Shown here: positions 51,247 through 60,572 of the stretch, one piece after another
Layout: each line of letters opens with the position of its first letter
How positions within the stretch are numbered: position 1 is the first letter of the stretch
Source: Sphingomonas alba
GTDB lineage: Bacteria; Pseudomonadota; Alphaproteobacteria; Sphingomonadales; Sphingomonadaceae
Direction: 5' to 3'
Assembly: GCF_023516555.1 (NCBI RefSeq)
Contig: NZ_JAMGBD010000001.1
Span: 1,550,001 to 1,614,000 of the forward strand
Length of the DNA stretch: 64,000 nucleotides
Notes under the pieces: model-generated
Told to the model about the DNA's origin: nothing
What the model saw: the letters and a program-made list of their open reading frames with translations, nothing else
Databases searched by the model: none
Program-made: the position numbers and the translations under genes

Positions 51247-53382
51247 CTAGATCGACCGCCTGAAGCCCATTGCGGCAAGACGCGCTTCAATCGCCCGCGC
51301 TTCCGCGTTCCTGCCAACGCGCTTCAGCAACTCTACCCGCTCGCCGAGCTCGCGCGGACGTTCGGTGACGTTTTTCGGCAGGGTAGCAAGGCCCGCCTGC
51401 CAGGCTTGAAGGGCGCGGGCGCGGTCGCCCTGACGGTCCGCGACATCGCCAACCAGGCGCTGCGCTGCTGCCAACTTATAGCGGTCGTCCAGGCTCGGCC
51501 CCTTGCCGACCGCCTGAGTGGACCGCAGCAATTGTCCCGCCAGCGACGCGGCTTCGTCCGTCGCGTTGGCCGCGAGGGCAAGCTCCGCTCGAACCGCCAG
51601 GCAGTCGCGATTGACCTCCTGCCAGTAAGTGACCTGTGTCGAACGCGCGAGAAGCCGGCTGACCATGTCGCAGCCGGCGCGCGCCTGGACACCCGCTTCC
51701 TCCTTCGAACCATAAGCGAGCAAGGTATTGGCAAGCGCGAGCTTCGAGGAAGCGGCATATTCCACCCAGCGCATATTGTCCGGCTCGGACGGGATCAGGT
51801 TCTCGGCGACCGATACCGCGGCATTCAGGTGCTCAAGCGCCTCCTTTGACTCGCCGCGCGAAGCGAAGAGCCGGCCCAAGGCCTGGTGGGCGATGATCAT
51901 CTGCTCGAGATACTCGACGTCGCGCCCGCGTTTGCTGAGGCGGGTGAGCAGGTCGACTTCGCGTTCGCGTTGGGCGATCGCCTCGTCGAGCTTGCCCTCC
52001 GACCATTGCGCATCGGCGAGCCAGGCGAGCGATTTCGAGAAGTTCAGCTGGTATTCGCGATTGTTGGGCTCGGCCGCCGCAACGCGCTCGATGGTCGCGA
52101 CCGCTGCCTTGAACTGCCGTGACGCCTCGGGGAAGCGGCGCTTGGCGAGGTAGACGATCCCGAGCTCGGCATCGGAATATTGGGTTTCCATCCGGTAGCG
52201 GACGCTTGCCGGATCGATGGACGTCATGCGGTAGGACAGGTTCTTGTATTCCCTCGCAGCCGCTTCTGCTTGGTCGAGCTGGCCGCGCTCGCGCGCAATC
52301 TCGCCGATCCAGAACACGTTCTGCGCATGCTCGAAGAGCCGTTCTGGATCGTCCGGCGACCGGCGGACCATTTCCGCGGTGCCTGACATGGCCTCGGCAT
52401 AGCGGGCGCGGGCCCCTTCGAGATCGCCGCGGGTCTGCGCAATCTCGCCCATCATGGTCAGAGCCTTGCTTCGCTGGGCAAGGGCAGCGTCGGACAGCTC
52501 CGATTTGTCCTGCTTGGCGAAATAGGCGAGCGCCCGGCTACCGACGGCGTCGAGCGCGTCGAGCCGGCCGATCGGCTCCAGCTTCTGGCGAAGATCGCCG
52601 AGCATGAAGCCGACCAGGCCCTCGGCTTCGCGGCGCTGGTCGCGGGCCTCGTCGCGCTTTTCGAAGGCAAAAACGGCGAGGCCGCTGGTCAGGACCATGC
52701 CGGTGAGCGAGGCGGCCGCGATGGTGGTGAGGCGCTTGTGGCGGCGCTGCTGCTCGCGCTGGACGAGGTCGTCAAGGCCGACGCCAAGCATTCCGGCGAT
52801 GATCTTGAGGAGGCCGAGCTGGCGGCCGTCACCGGTCGGGCGGAGATCGGCCGCGATGGGCTCGGCGCGCTTGCCGGTCGGCCGGCCGCGACTGTCGAAC
52901 TTCTGGCGAAGTGCCGGCGGGAAGCATTCCTCGCCCTCATGGCCGGGAAGTTCGCTTGCAAAGGGCTCGCCATCGACGATCGCCGCCAATACGCAGCCGG
53001 ATGGGTGCGCCTTCTTGAAGGCGATGATCTCTTCGTTTGTCCAACGCGACCGGGCCGCGTCCGGTGAGCAGAGGACGATCAGGCAGCGCGACGCCGCGAG
53101 CGCCTCTCGGATCGTGTGACCGAGGTCGCTCGCTGCCGCGAGCTCCTGGCGGTCGCGGAAAATCGGGCTGAAGCGGGCGGGTATGGGCCCGTGGGGACTG
53201 TCATTGCCGACCAGGGAGCGCGGAACGGCAAATTTCTCCAGCGCGCCATGCAGCCAATCGGCGGTTTCGCTGTCCTTGTGGCTGTAGCTGAGGAAGGCCC
53301 AATAGCGCGGGGTAACGGATGGGCGTTCGCGCCGGCTCGTGCCGGCAACGCTTCGCGGCGATACTAGGGCGACCTCCCGCAT
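51247..53382 (-). CDS. TIR domain-membrane helix-TPR protein
   Basis: A 711-residue protein. The TIR domain (about 25-150) shows YWAFLSYSHKDSETADWL and the CLIVLCSPDAARSRWTNEE strand-helix, where the Glu after the Trp (117 or 118) is the expected NADase residue. A membrane helix lies at about 218-240, followed by a long helical domain with TPR-like repeats to the end. Bacterial TIR domains cleave NAD or make cyclic ADP-ribose signals in defence. It heads a four-gene unit ending in a SLOG gene. No clear ribosome site precedes ATG 53382. It is divergent from ispG. Confidence 0.82.
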   Translation of the reverse strand: MREVALVSPRSVAGTSRRERPSVTPRYWAFLSYSHKDSETADWLHGALEKFAVPRSLVGNDSPHGPIPARFSPIFRDRQELAAASDLGHTIREALAASRCLIVLCSPDAARSRWTNEEIIAFKKAHPSGCVLAAIVDGEPFASELPGHEGEECFPPALRQKFDSRGRPTGKRAEPIAADLRPTGDGRQLGLLKIIAGMLGVGLDDLVQREQQRRHKRLTTIAAASLTGMVLTSGLAVFAFEKRDEARDQRREAEGLVGFMLGDLRQKLEPIGRLDALDAVGSRALAYFAKQDKSELSDAALAQRSKALTMMGEIAQTRGDLEGARARYAEAMSGTAEMVRRSPDDPERLFEHAQNVFWIGEIARERGQLDQAEAAAREYKNLSYRMTSIDPASVRYRMETQYSDAELGIVYLAKRRFPEASRQFKAAVATIERVAAAEPNNREYQLNFSKSLAWLADAQWSEGKLDEAIAQREREVDLLTRLSKRGRDVEYLEQMIIAHQALGRLFASRGESKEALEHLNAAVSVAENLIPSEPDNMRWVEYAASSKLALANTLLAYGSKEEAGVQARAGCDMVSRLLARSTQVTYWQEVNRDCLAVRAELALAANATDEAASLAGQLLRSTQAVGKGPSLDDRYKLAAAQRLVGDVADRQGDRARALQAWQAGLATLPKNVTERPRELGERVELLKRVGRNAEARAIEARLAAMGFRRSI

Positions 53383-53493
53383 ACGGTTTGCCCCACCCGT
53401 CTGTTAATGTCGGGCAATAACAGAGATTCGTAAGTCGCGCGATTCCCGAAGGATAAGGTTGGCGCGCATGGCCTCGGGGCCTATATCGCCGCC

Positions 53494-54618
53494 ATGTCGA
53501 TACGACCCTGGCGCGACATCGAGCGCCGTCCTTCCCGCCAGATCATGGTCGGCAGCGTTGCTGTCGGCGGCGACGCGCCCGTCAGCGTCCAGACGATGAC
53601 CAATACCCCGACGTCGGATGCCAAAGCGACGATCGACCAGATCCGCCGCTGCGAGGAAGCGGGCGCTGACCTCATCCGAGTGTCCTGTCCCGATGTGGAG
53701 AGCACCGCTGCGCTGAAGGAGATTATCCGCGCCGCCAAGGTGCCGATCATCGCCGACATCCACTTCCACTATAAGCGGGCCCTGGAGGCCGCCGACGCCG
53801 GTGCCGCCTGCCTGCGGATCAATCCGGGCAATATCGGCTCCGAAGAGCGGGTGAAGGAAGTCATTTCGGCGGCGCGCGCCAACGGCTGCGCCATCCGCAT
53901 CGGCGTCAATGCCGGCAGCCTGGAGAGGGACCTGCTGGAAAAATATGGCGAGCCGTGCCCGGAAGCGCTGGTCGAAAGTGCGCTCGACCATATCCGGATC
54001 CTCGAAGACCATGATTTCCGCGACTACAAGGTTGCCGTGAAGGCGTCGGACCTGTTCCTCGCCGTCGCCGCCTACCAGCAGCTCGCGAGCCAGGTCGATT
54101 GCCCGCTCCACCTTGGCATCACCGAAGCCGGCGGCCTGCTCACCGGCACGGTCAAATCATCGATTGGTATCGGCAGCCTGCTTTGGGCGGGGATCGGCGA
54201 CACTATTCGGGTATCGCTGTCGGCCGAACCGGAAGAGGAAGTCCGCGTCGGCTACGAGATTCTGAAGGCCATGGGCATCCGCAACCGCGGCGTCCGCGTC
54301 GTCTCCTGCCCAAGCTGCGCGCGGCAGGGATTCGATGTCATCCGGACAGTCGAAACACTGGAAGCGCGGCTGCAGCATATCAAGACGCCACTGTCGCTCT
54401 CCGTGCTCGGCTGCGTCGTCAACGGTCCCGGCGAGGCGCGCGAGACCGACATCGGCATCACAGGGGGCGGCCAGGGAAAGCACATGGTCTATCTGTCGGG
54501 CGTGACCGATCACCATGTGCAGGATGCCGACATGGTCGATCATATCGTCAAGTTGGTCGAGGCGAAGGCGGCCGAAATCGAAGCGGCCGAACAGGCAGCG
54601 GCCGAAGCCGCCGAATAG
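53494..54618 (+). CDS. ispG: 4-hydroxy-3-methylbut-2-en-1-yl diphosphate synthase (flavodoxin)
   Basis: The iron-sulfur enzyme that makes HMBPP from methylerythritol cyclodiphosphate, the penultimate step of the MEP isoprenoid pathway. The cluster-binding cysteines are in [13 protein letters not shown] and [11 protein letters not shown], with the latter also carrying the conserved glutamate. The N-terminal [20 protein letters not shown] and the [16 protein letters not shown] segment are typical. It has 374 residues, with a short acidic Ala-rich tail. It is monocistronic or co-transcribed with the downstream DMT gene. Confidence 0.97.
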   Translation: MSIRPWRDIERRPSRQIMVGSVAVGGDAPVSVQTMTNTPTSDAKATIDQIRRCEEAGADLIRVSCPDVESTAALKEIIRAAKVPIIADIHFHYKRALEAADAGAACLRINPGNIGSEERVKEVISAARANGCAIRIGVNAGSLERDLLEKYGEPCPEALVESALDHIRILEDHDFRDYKVAVKASDLFLAVAAYQQLASQVDCPLHLGITEAGGLLTGTVKSSIGIGSLLWAGIGDTIRVSLSAEPEEEVRVGYEILKAMGIRNRGVRVVSCPSCARQGFDVIRTVETLEARLQHIKTPLSLSVLGCVVNGPGEARETDIGITGGGQGKHMVYLSGVTDHHVQDADMVDHIVKLVEAKAAEIEAAEQAAAEAAE

Positions 54619-54656
54619 GCTTTCCCTTTCCATAGGCGCATCGCTAGGGCCCGGAC

Positions 54657-55559
54657 ATGGTCGAGCCGCGCCATCCTCCTTTGATTGCTTTCATGGTGGC
54701 GGCGTTCGGCATCGCCACTTTCTCCGCCATGGACGCCGTGATGAAAGGGCTGGTGCTGGCTCTTGGCACTTACATCACCCTCTTCTGGCGAAGCCTCGCC
54801 GGAATGCTGATGACCGGCGCGCTCTTTGCGTCGAGCAAGCCGCGCCGGCCGGACCGGAGGACAATGAGGATCCACGCCACCCGTGGCCTTCTCGGCTCGG
54901 TCATGGCCGCAACCTTTTTCTGGGGACTGGCGCGGGTGCCGATGGCGCAGGCGATCGCACTGGCGTTCATCGCCCCGCTGATGGCGCTCTATCTCGCCGC
55001 CGCGATCCTCAAGGAACATGTCGGACCGCGGCTGATCGGCGCGTCGATCGTCGCCTTTGCCGGGGTTCTCATCATCGTCTGGGGCCAGGCACGGGCTGAC
55101 CTTGGCCACGAAGCCTTGCTCGGCAGTATCGCCATCCTCTGTTCGGCCGGCTGCTATGCGGTGAACATCATCCTCATGCGCCAGCAGTCTTTGGCAGCGC
55201 CGCCGGTCGAGGCCAGCTTCTTCCAGAGCCTTTTCATGTTCATCGGCATGATTGCGGCGGTGCCGGTTCTCGGCATCGAGCCGCCGCCCGTGGATAAGCT
55301 GCCGCTGATCATCCTGGCGGCGTTCCTGGCGACGACTTCGCTGCTATTGTTAAGTTGGGCTTATGCGCGCGCGCAGGCGAGCTATCTTGCCACGACTGAA
55401 TATACGAGCTTCCTGTGGGCCGCGCTGTTTGGCTGGATCATTTTCAACGAAACGGTTTCGCCCTTCACCGTCGCCGGTGCAGCCATGATCATCGGCGGCT
55501 GCCTGTTGGCGGCGCGGACACCGGAAGAAGCCGATCCAAGCATGGAAGTCGCCGCTTAG
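54657..55559 (+). CDS. EamA/DMT-family membrane transporter (second in the window)
   Basis: A 300-residue integral membrane protein with ten hydrophobic helices in two EamA repeats, unrelated in detail to the transporter at 3484. Typical parts are FWRSLAGMLMTG after helix 2, and AQAIALAFIAPLMALYLAA in the first repeat. The second repeat ends with EYTSFLWAALFGWIIFNE, which is common in the group sometimes called RhaT-like. The substrate is unknown. It converges on the DUF1345 gene with a 4-base overlap. Confidence 0.88.
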   Translation: MVEPRHPPLIAFMVAAFGIATFSAMDAVMKGLVLALGTYITLFWRSLAGMLMTGALFASSKPRRPDRRTMRIHATRGLLGSVMAATFFWGLARVPMAQAIALAFIAPLMALYLAAAILKEHVGPRLIGASIVAFAGVLIIVWGQARADLGHEALLGSIAILCSAGCYAVNIILMRQQSLAAPPVEASFFQSLFMFIGMIAAVPVLGIEPPPVDKLPLIILAAFLATTSLLLLSWAYARAQASYLATTEYTSFLWAALFGWIIFNETVSPFTVAGAAMIIGGCLLAARTPEEADPSMEVAA

Positions 55560-56197
55560 CCGGCGAGGACATTCACCGCGAGTGCGAGGACTCCGAGATT
55601 GTAGATGAAAGCGCCGATGCAGTGCATCACCACCAGCCGCCGGATCCGGGTCGAGGTGATGCAAACGTCGGAGGTCTGCAACGCTATTCCAAGAGTGAAC
55701 GAGAAATAGACGAAGTCCCAATAGTCGGGCTCGGGTCGCTTGCCGGGGAAATCGAGCCCGGCATGGTCGCCACCAGCGTCGCTCGAGTAAAAGAGGTGCG
55801 CATAATGCAGCGCGTAGACGAGGTTGGCAAAGAACCAGGCGAGCATCAGGGTCGTGACGACCAGGGCCTTTTCGAACCCGGACAGGTGACGATCCCCGGT
55901 CAGCTCACCCGCAACGGCTACCAGGATGACCAGCGACAGGACCAACGTCAGCAGGAACAGGACTAGGCGGTTCGCGTCGTTCTCGCTCGCAGACTTGCGC
56001 ATCTGCATGGCTTCATCGTCGAACAGGCTGGCGCAAGCGATGATGAATCCCAAGGCGGCGATGTCGAAACCCGCCATGATGGCCAGCGTCCGCTCGAGCC
56101 AGCCACCCGCAATCGCGCTGCCGACAAGCATCAGGACGAAAAACAGGATGAAGCGCGGCGGGGCGATGCGATTGCCGATGGTGCGCCTGGATGCCAT
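55556..56197 (-). CDS. DUF1345 membrane protein
   Basis: A 213-residue protein with about six membrane helices. The DUF1345 signature DYWDFVYFSFTLGIALQTSD is present near the C-terminal third, preceded by an LHYAHLFY histidine motif. The function is unknown; structural relatives suggest a membrane enzyme or channel. ATG 56197 was chosen over TTG 56227 because it begins MASRRTIGNRIAPPRF, as members do. The gene is divergent from the SMR transporter gene. Confidence 0.85.
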   Translation of the reverse strand: MASRRTIGNRIAPPRFILFFVLMLVGSAIAGGWLERTLAIMAGFDIAALGFIIACASLFDDEAMQMRKSASENDANRLVLFLLTLVLSLVILVAVAGELTGDRHLSGFEKALVVTTLMLAWFFANLVYALHYAHLFYSSDAGGDHAGLDFPGKRPEPDYWDFVYFSFTLGIALQTSDVCITSTRIRRLVVMHCIGAFIYNLGVLALAVNVLAG

Positions 56198-56236
56198 GAC
56201 CCGGAGCCTAACGTCCAATTCCGGCAAGGGAAGAGC

Positions 56237-56551
56237 ATGGCCTGGTTCTGGCTGATCATTGGGGGATTGTTCGAGGTCGGCTTCACGACCTCGCTCCGGT
56301 TCGTTGACGGGTTCAAGAACCTGCCCTGGACATTGGCCTTCCTGGCTTCGGTCGCAGTCAGCATGGCATTGCTGGAAGTCGCATCCCGGCAGATTCCGAT
56401 GGGGACGGCTTATGCGGTCTGGGGCGGAATCGGCGCGGTCGGCACGGTCGTGGTCGGGATGCTCTGGTTCAATGAGCCGTCAAGCACCATCCGGCTGCTG
56501 CTCATCCTCGCCATCGTCGCGGCCATCGCGGCGCTTCGCATGACGGGATGA
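56237..56551 (+). CDS. Small multidrug resistance (SMR) transporter, SugE/Gdx type
   Basis: A 104-residue SMR protein with four membrane helices and the essential membrane glutamate in GGLFEVGFTTSL (Glu14). The sequence WTLAFLASVAVSMALLEVAS and GTAYAVWGGIGAVGTV conform to the family. In the Gdx subgroup the substrate is guanidinium; others export quaternary ammonium compounds. The sequence resembles Gdx/SugE, but no guanidine riboswitch can be placed in the 39-base upstream gap, so the substrate stays open. Confidence 0.9.
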   Translation: MAWFWLIIGGLFEVGFTTSLRFVDGFKNLPWTLAFLASVAVSMALLEVASRQIPMGTAYAVWGGIGAVGTVVVGMLWFNEPSSTIRLLLILAIVAAIAALRMTG

Positions 56552-56669
56552 CCACCCTTCGTCGGCGCAGCAGCACCCGTTTGTCGAAATCACCCCTGTA
56601 AAAATCTGCCATTCATCTTTGCGCCGTCAAGCGCGCGGAGCCGTTCGACGTTTCAAAGGTTCCCGGCTC

Positions 56670-59192
56670 ATGCCCCGTTCCCTGATTTTCCTCCTCGCCA
56701 GTGTTGCCGCCGTTCCCGCATTTGCCCAGCAGGCGGAACCATCGGTCCAGCCGGATGAACCCGCCCAGGCCTCCCAGCAATCCGAAGAAGGGACCGAGAC
56801 GGCCGAAGACAGCGAGTCCGAGGAATCCGTCGTCGTCGTGGGCCAGCGCGCGCGGGGTTCGGTGATCGGTGACATCCCGACCGAAAACACGCTGAATGCC
56901 CGCGACATCCGGGCAACCGGGGCTACCAGCATCCAGGAATTGCTGGACGCTATCGCGCCGCAGATCGGCAGCGCGCGCGGCAGGGGCGGCGAGGCGCCCG
57001 TCCTGCTGCTCAACGGCCGGCGCATTTCCGGCTTCCGCGAGCTTCGCGACATCCCGCCCGAAGCGATCGAGCGCGTCGATATCCTGCCCGAAGAGGTCGC
57101 GCTGAAGTACGGCTATCGCGCCGACCAGCGCGTGGTGAACTTCATTCTTCGCCGCCGCTTCTATTCAACCGCCGCCCGCGCCGACGGCACGGCGGCGACC
57201 GAGGGCGGCTATGTAGCGGGCCTGGCCGACGCCACCCGCGTCAGCATCCGCAACGACACGCGCACGATGCTGAACTTGCACGGCGAGGCCAACAGCCGAC
57301 TGAACGAAGACGAGCGCGAAATCGACATTGAGGACCCGGCCGGGTTCGACACCCGGCCCTATCGCAGCCTTGTCGGCTCCAAGGGCCTGGTCCGCGCCAG
57401 CGGCTCAGTCAGCCGGACCATCCTCGGCGATGTCGGCGCGACGCTGAATGCCGAGGTCCAGCACAGCGACGGCAAGTCGGGCCTTGGATTCGAGGACGTG
57501 CCGTTGTTCCGCGATACGTCAAGCAATAGCGCGCATCTCGGCCTGTCGGCCAACAAGGATGCGGGCCATTGGCATTATACGCTGACCGGCAATGCCGACT
57601 GGTCGCGCAATGTCACAACCAGTGACGTCGATGCCGACATCACCGACCGGGCTCGTTCGACGCAATTGTCGGGCGACCTCACCGGCCTCGCATCGGGGCC
57701 ATTGTTTAAGCTTCCCGCCGGCACCGCCAATGTCACGCTGAAGCTGTCGGGCGACACGGCCGACCTCGAGACCGAGCGCCGCCGCAATAATATCGACGGG
57801 ACCAACAAGCTGGGCCGCGACCGAGTGGACGCCTCCGCGAACCTTGACCTCCCGTTGCTGAAGAACAGCGCGGTCGGGCGGCTTGGCGCCAATCTCAACG
57901 CCGAGTTCGAGCATTTGTCGGACTTTAGCACGCTGAGCACCGTCGGCGCCGGATTCAACTGGGCACCGACGGAAAACCTGCATTTCATCGGCAGCTGGAC
58001 GCGCGAGGAAGGCGCGCCAACGATGCAGCAGATTGGCGACCCCATCCTGGAAACTCCGGATTCGCGCGTGTTCGACTTCACGACCGGCGATTCGGTGCAG
58101 GTCACGTCGATCACCGGCGGCAATCCCGACCTCAGCCCCGACCGCCGCAACGTCTGGAAGCTCGGAGGCAATTGGAAACCGTTCGAGGACAAGGACCTGC
58201 GTTTCCGAGCCGACTATGTCCATGAGGTCATCAAGGACCCGATCTCCAGCTTCCCGGGGCCGAGCGCCGAACTAGAGGCGGCCTTCCCCGATCGCTTCGT
58301 CCGCGATTCCGGCGGCAATTTGGTCGCCGTTGACCTGCGGCCGGTCAATTTCGAGGAATCGCGGCGAGACTCCCTGCGCTGGGGGTTCGATTTCTCAAAG
58401 CCGCTGAAGTCTGCGCGGCCGACGCAGGCGCAGATCGAGTTGCTGCGCGCGCGGTTCCGCCCGCCGGCTGGCGCGACCCCGCCGGCGGGCGAGAGGCCGC
58501 CTGAGGGAGGGGCGCCACCGGCAGATGGTGGCCCGCCCCCAGCGTCAGGTGCTGGCAGTCCTCCGGGCGGCGGCGGGCCGGGTGGCGGCTTCGGCGGTGG
58601 TCCGGGCGGCGGTGGCTTTGGCGGTCGCGGCGGCGGAGGCGGCGGCTTCTTCGGCGGCGGCCAGAACCGCGGCCGGCTGACCTTCTCCATGACCCACACC
58701 ATCAACCTCGTCGACAAGGCGGTCATCGGGCCGGGCCTGGAGCTGGACTACCTGCACGGCTCCGCCCTCGGTTCGACCGGCGGCAAGCCGCGGCATGAAG
58801 TCGAGTTCCAGGCGGGCTGGGCCAATAATGGCCTTGGCGCGCGGCTGTCGGGCAATTGGTACAGTCCTACGAAGGTGGACGGGGATACCGCCGCGGGCGA
58901 CCTAAAATTCTCGTCGCTGGCGACATTCAACCTGCGCCTGTTCGCCAACCTCGGCGAGCGGCTGGACCTGGTCGCCAAGCATCCCTGGTTGATCGGCAGC
59001 TCCGTCAACTTCAGCATCAGCAATTTGCTGGATTCCAGGCCGAAGGTCCGCAACGCGCTCGGCGATGTGCCCTTCAGTTACCAGGAAGATTTGCTCGACC
59101 CGACGGGCCGGACGGTGACGATCAGCCTCAGGAAGCTGTTCCTGCCTCAGCGCTTCCGCGCGCGGACCAGCGCTTCTTCGACGACGCGATAG
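56670..59192 (+). CDS. TonB-dependent receptor-like outer-membrane protein with Pro/Gly-rich insert
   Basis: An 840-residue outer-membrane protein. The signal peptide ends near AVPAFAQ (residue 20). The plug shows a TonB-box-like SVVVVGQRARGS, then VLLLNGRRISGFRELRDIPPEAIERVDILPEE in parts. Within the barrel, around residues 590-660, lies a low-complexity tract of Pro and then Gly residues. The usual terminal strand TVTISLRKLF is followed by 16 further residues, running 46 bases into the converging ppa gene. AAAGG lies before ATG 56670. No ligand can be named. Confidence 0.85.
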   Translation: MPRSLIFLLASVAAVPAFAQQAEPSVQPDEPAQASQQSEEGTETAEDSESEESVVVVGQRARGSVIGDIPTENTLNARDIRATGATSIQELLDAIAPQIGSARGRGGEAPVLLLNGRRISGFRELRDIPPEAIERVDILPEEVALKYGYRADQRVVNFILRRRFYSTAARADGTAATEGGYVAGLADATRVSIRNDTRTMLNLHGEANSRLNEDEREIDIEDPAGFDTRPYRSLVGSKGLVRASGSVSRTILGDVGATLNAEVQHSDGKSGLGFEDVPLFRDTSSNSAHLGLSANKDAGHWHYTLTGNADWSRNVTTSDVDADITDRARSTQLSGDLTGLASGPLFKLPAGTANVTLKLSGDTADLETERRRNNIDGTNKLGRDRVDASANLDLPLLKNSAVGRLGANLNAEFEHLSDFSTLSTVGAGFNWAPTENLHFIGSWTREEGAPTMQQIGDPILETPDSRVFDFTTGDSVQVTSITGGNPDLSPDRRNVWKLGGNWKPFEDKDLRFRADYVHEVIKDPISSFPGPSAELEAAFPDRFVRDSGGNLVAVDLRPVNFEESRRDSLRWGFDFSKPLKSARPTQAQIELLRARFRPPAGATPPAGERPPEGGAPPADGGPPPASGAGSPPGGGGPGGGFGGGPGGGGFGGRGGGGGGFFGGGQNRGRLTFSMTHTINLVDKAVIGPGLELDYLHGSALGSTGGKPRHEVEFQAGWANNGLGARLSGNWYSPTKVDGDTAAGDLKFSSLATFNLRLFANLGERLDLVAKHPWLIGSSVNFSISNLLDSRPKVRNALGDVPFSYQEDLLDPTGRTVTISLRKLFLPQRFRARTSASSTTR

Positions 59193-59677
59193 GCTTCTTC
59201 GCGGCCGCCCCAACGACCGACCCGGACCCACTTTTCGGGCTCCAGGTCCTTATAGTGTTTGAAGAAGTGCTCGATCTGCTGCAGCGTGATCGCGGGCAGG
59301 TCGGTCGCCTCATTGATCTCGGCGTAATAGGGGCTGACATTGATCTCGGGGACCGCGAGCAATTTCTCGTCGCCACCGGCCTCGTCTTCAAGGAAGAGAA
59401 CGCCGACCGGCCGGACGCGAATGACGCTGCCGGTCATCAGCGGCCAGCGCGCCATGACCAGGCAATCCAGCGGGTCGCCGTCGCCGCACAGGGTCTGAGG
59501 AATGAAACCGTAATTGGCGGGGTAGCGCATGCTGGTGTGCAGGATGCGGTCGACGAACAAGGCGCCGCTGGCCTTGTCGAATTCATATTTCACCGGGTCG
59601 CCGCCGATCGGGACTTCTATGAGCACGTTGACGCTTTGCGGCGGATTGGCGCCGGCGGGAATCAGGTCGATGTTCAT
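59147..59677 (-). CDS. ppa: Inorganic pyrophosphatase
   Basis: A family I soluble pyrophosphatase that hydrolyses pyrophosphate and pulls biosynthetic reactions forward. The metal-binding loop GDGDPLDCLVMARWP carries the three catalytic aspartates, with the MRYPANYGFIPQTL strand before it and EINEATDLPAITLQQIEHFF, split across the turn, near the end. The length of 176 residues is standard for bacteria. It converges on the TonB-like gene, whose tail overlaps its 3' end by 46 bases. Confidence 0.97.
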   Translation of the reverse strand: MNIDLIPAGANPPQSVNVLIEVPIGGDPVKYEFDKASGALFVDRILHTSMRYPANYGFIPQTLCGDGDPLDCLVMARWPLMTGSVIRVRPVGVLFLEDEAGGDEKLLAVPEINVSPYYAEINEATDLPAITLQQIEHFFKHYKDLEPEKWVRVGRWGGREEAYRVVEEALVRARKR

Positions 59678-59796
59678 GATGGCGGGCGCCCTAATCCCGC
59701 CGCTTCGAATTGGCCACCCCTTCTGCGGGTTTTGTCCAATGGAATGGCCTTCGGAGCCTCGTCAAAACCATCAGGCCAAACGGCAGGGAGGAAGAG

Positions 59797-60528
59797 ATGA
59801 ACGGTAAGGGAATAGCCGAATTTCTCGGCACATTCTGGTTGGTGCTCGGCGGCTGCGGCAGCGCGGTGCTGGCAGCGGCCTTTCCGGACGTCGGCATTGG
59901 CTTGCTGGGCGTCGCGCTGGCCTTCGGCCTGACGGTCGTCACCATGGCCTATGCCATCGGGCATATTTCCGGGTGCCACCTCAACCCCGCGGTCACCATC
60001 GGCCTGTGGGCGGGCGGGCGCTTCCCGGCGAGGGACATACCGCTTTACATCGCGGCCCAGGTACTTGGAGCCATAGCGGCGGCCTTCACGCTCTACATCA
60101 TCGCCAGCGGCCAGCCGGGCTTTACGCTCGCGCCGAATGGGCTGGCGGTGAACGGCGTCGGCGAGCTTTCGCCGGGAGGCTATTCGATCATGGCGGGGGT
60201 CGTCACCGAAATCGTCATGACCGCCTTTTTCCTGATCATCATCATGGGGTCGACCCACAGCCGGGCGCCCGCGGGCTTCGCGCCTTTGGCAATCGGCCTC
60301 GGCCTCACGCTCATCCATTTGATCTCGATCCCGGTGACCAACACCTCTGTGAACCCGGCGCGCAGCACGGGCGTAGCCATCGTCGTCGGCGGGCTGGCGC
60401 TGCAGCAATTGTGGATTTTCTGGGTCGCGCCGATCGTCGGGGGAGTCATCGGTGGCGGGCTCTACAAGATGCTGTCGCCGGAGCAGGAAACACGGCCCGA
60501 TATCGTCGGGGATGGCGCCGCCGCCTGA
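59797..60528 (+). CDS. aqpZ: Aquaporin Z
   Basis: A 243-residue water channel of the MIP family. The two NPA boxes are HLNPAVTIG (about residue 64) and [12 protein letters not shown] (about 189). The arginine after the second NPA and the histidine and phenylalanine of the selectivity filter are in place, so it is water-selective rather than a glycerol channel. GGGAGGAAGAG precedes ATG 59797. It is monocistronic; the hisS gene follows after 44 bases. Confidence 0.95.
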   Translation: MNGKGIAEFLGTFWLVLGGCGSAVLAAAFPDVGIGLLGVALAFGLTVVTMAYAIGHISGCHLNPAVTIGLWAGGRFPARDIPLYIAAQVLGAIAAAFTLYIIASGQPGFTLAPNGLAVNGVGELSPGGYSIMAGVVTEIVMTAFFLIIIMGSTHSRAPAGFAPLAIGLGLTLIHLISIPVTNTSVNPARSTGVAIVVGGLALQQLWIFWVAPIVGGVIGGGLYKMLSPEQETRPDIVGDGAAA

Positions 60529-60572
60529 CGGGTGCTTGGACAAATCGCGGCTTGCGGTTAATCGCCGCCTGA

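Noticed and set aside
56198-56236. Guanidine riboswitch before the SMR transporter gene
   Set aside because: The gap is only 39 bases and holds no conserved guanidine-riboswitch core.
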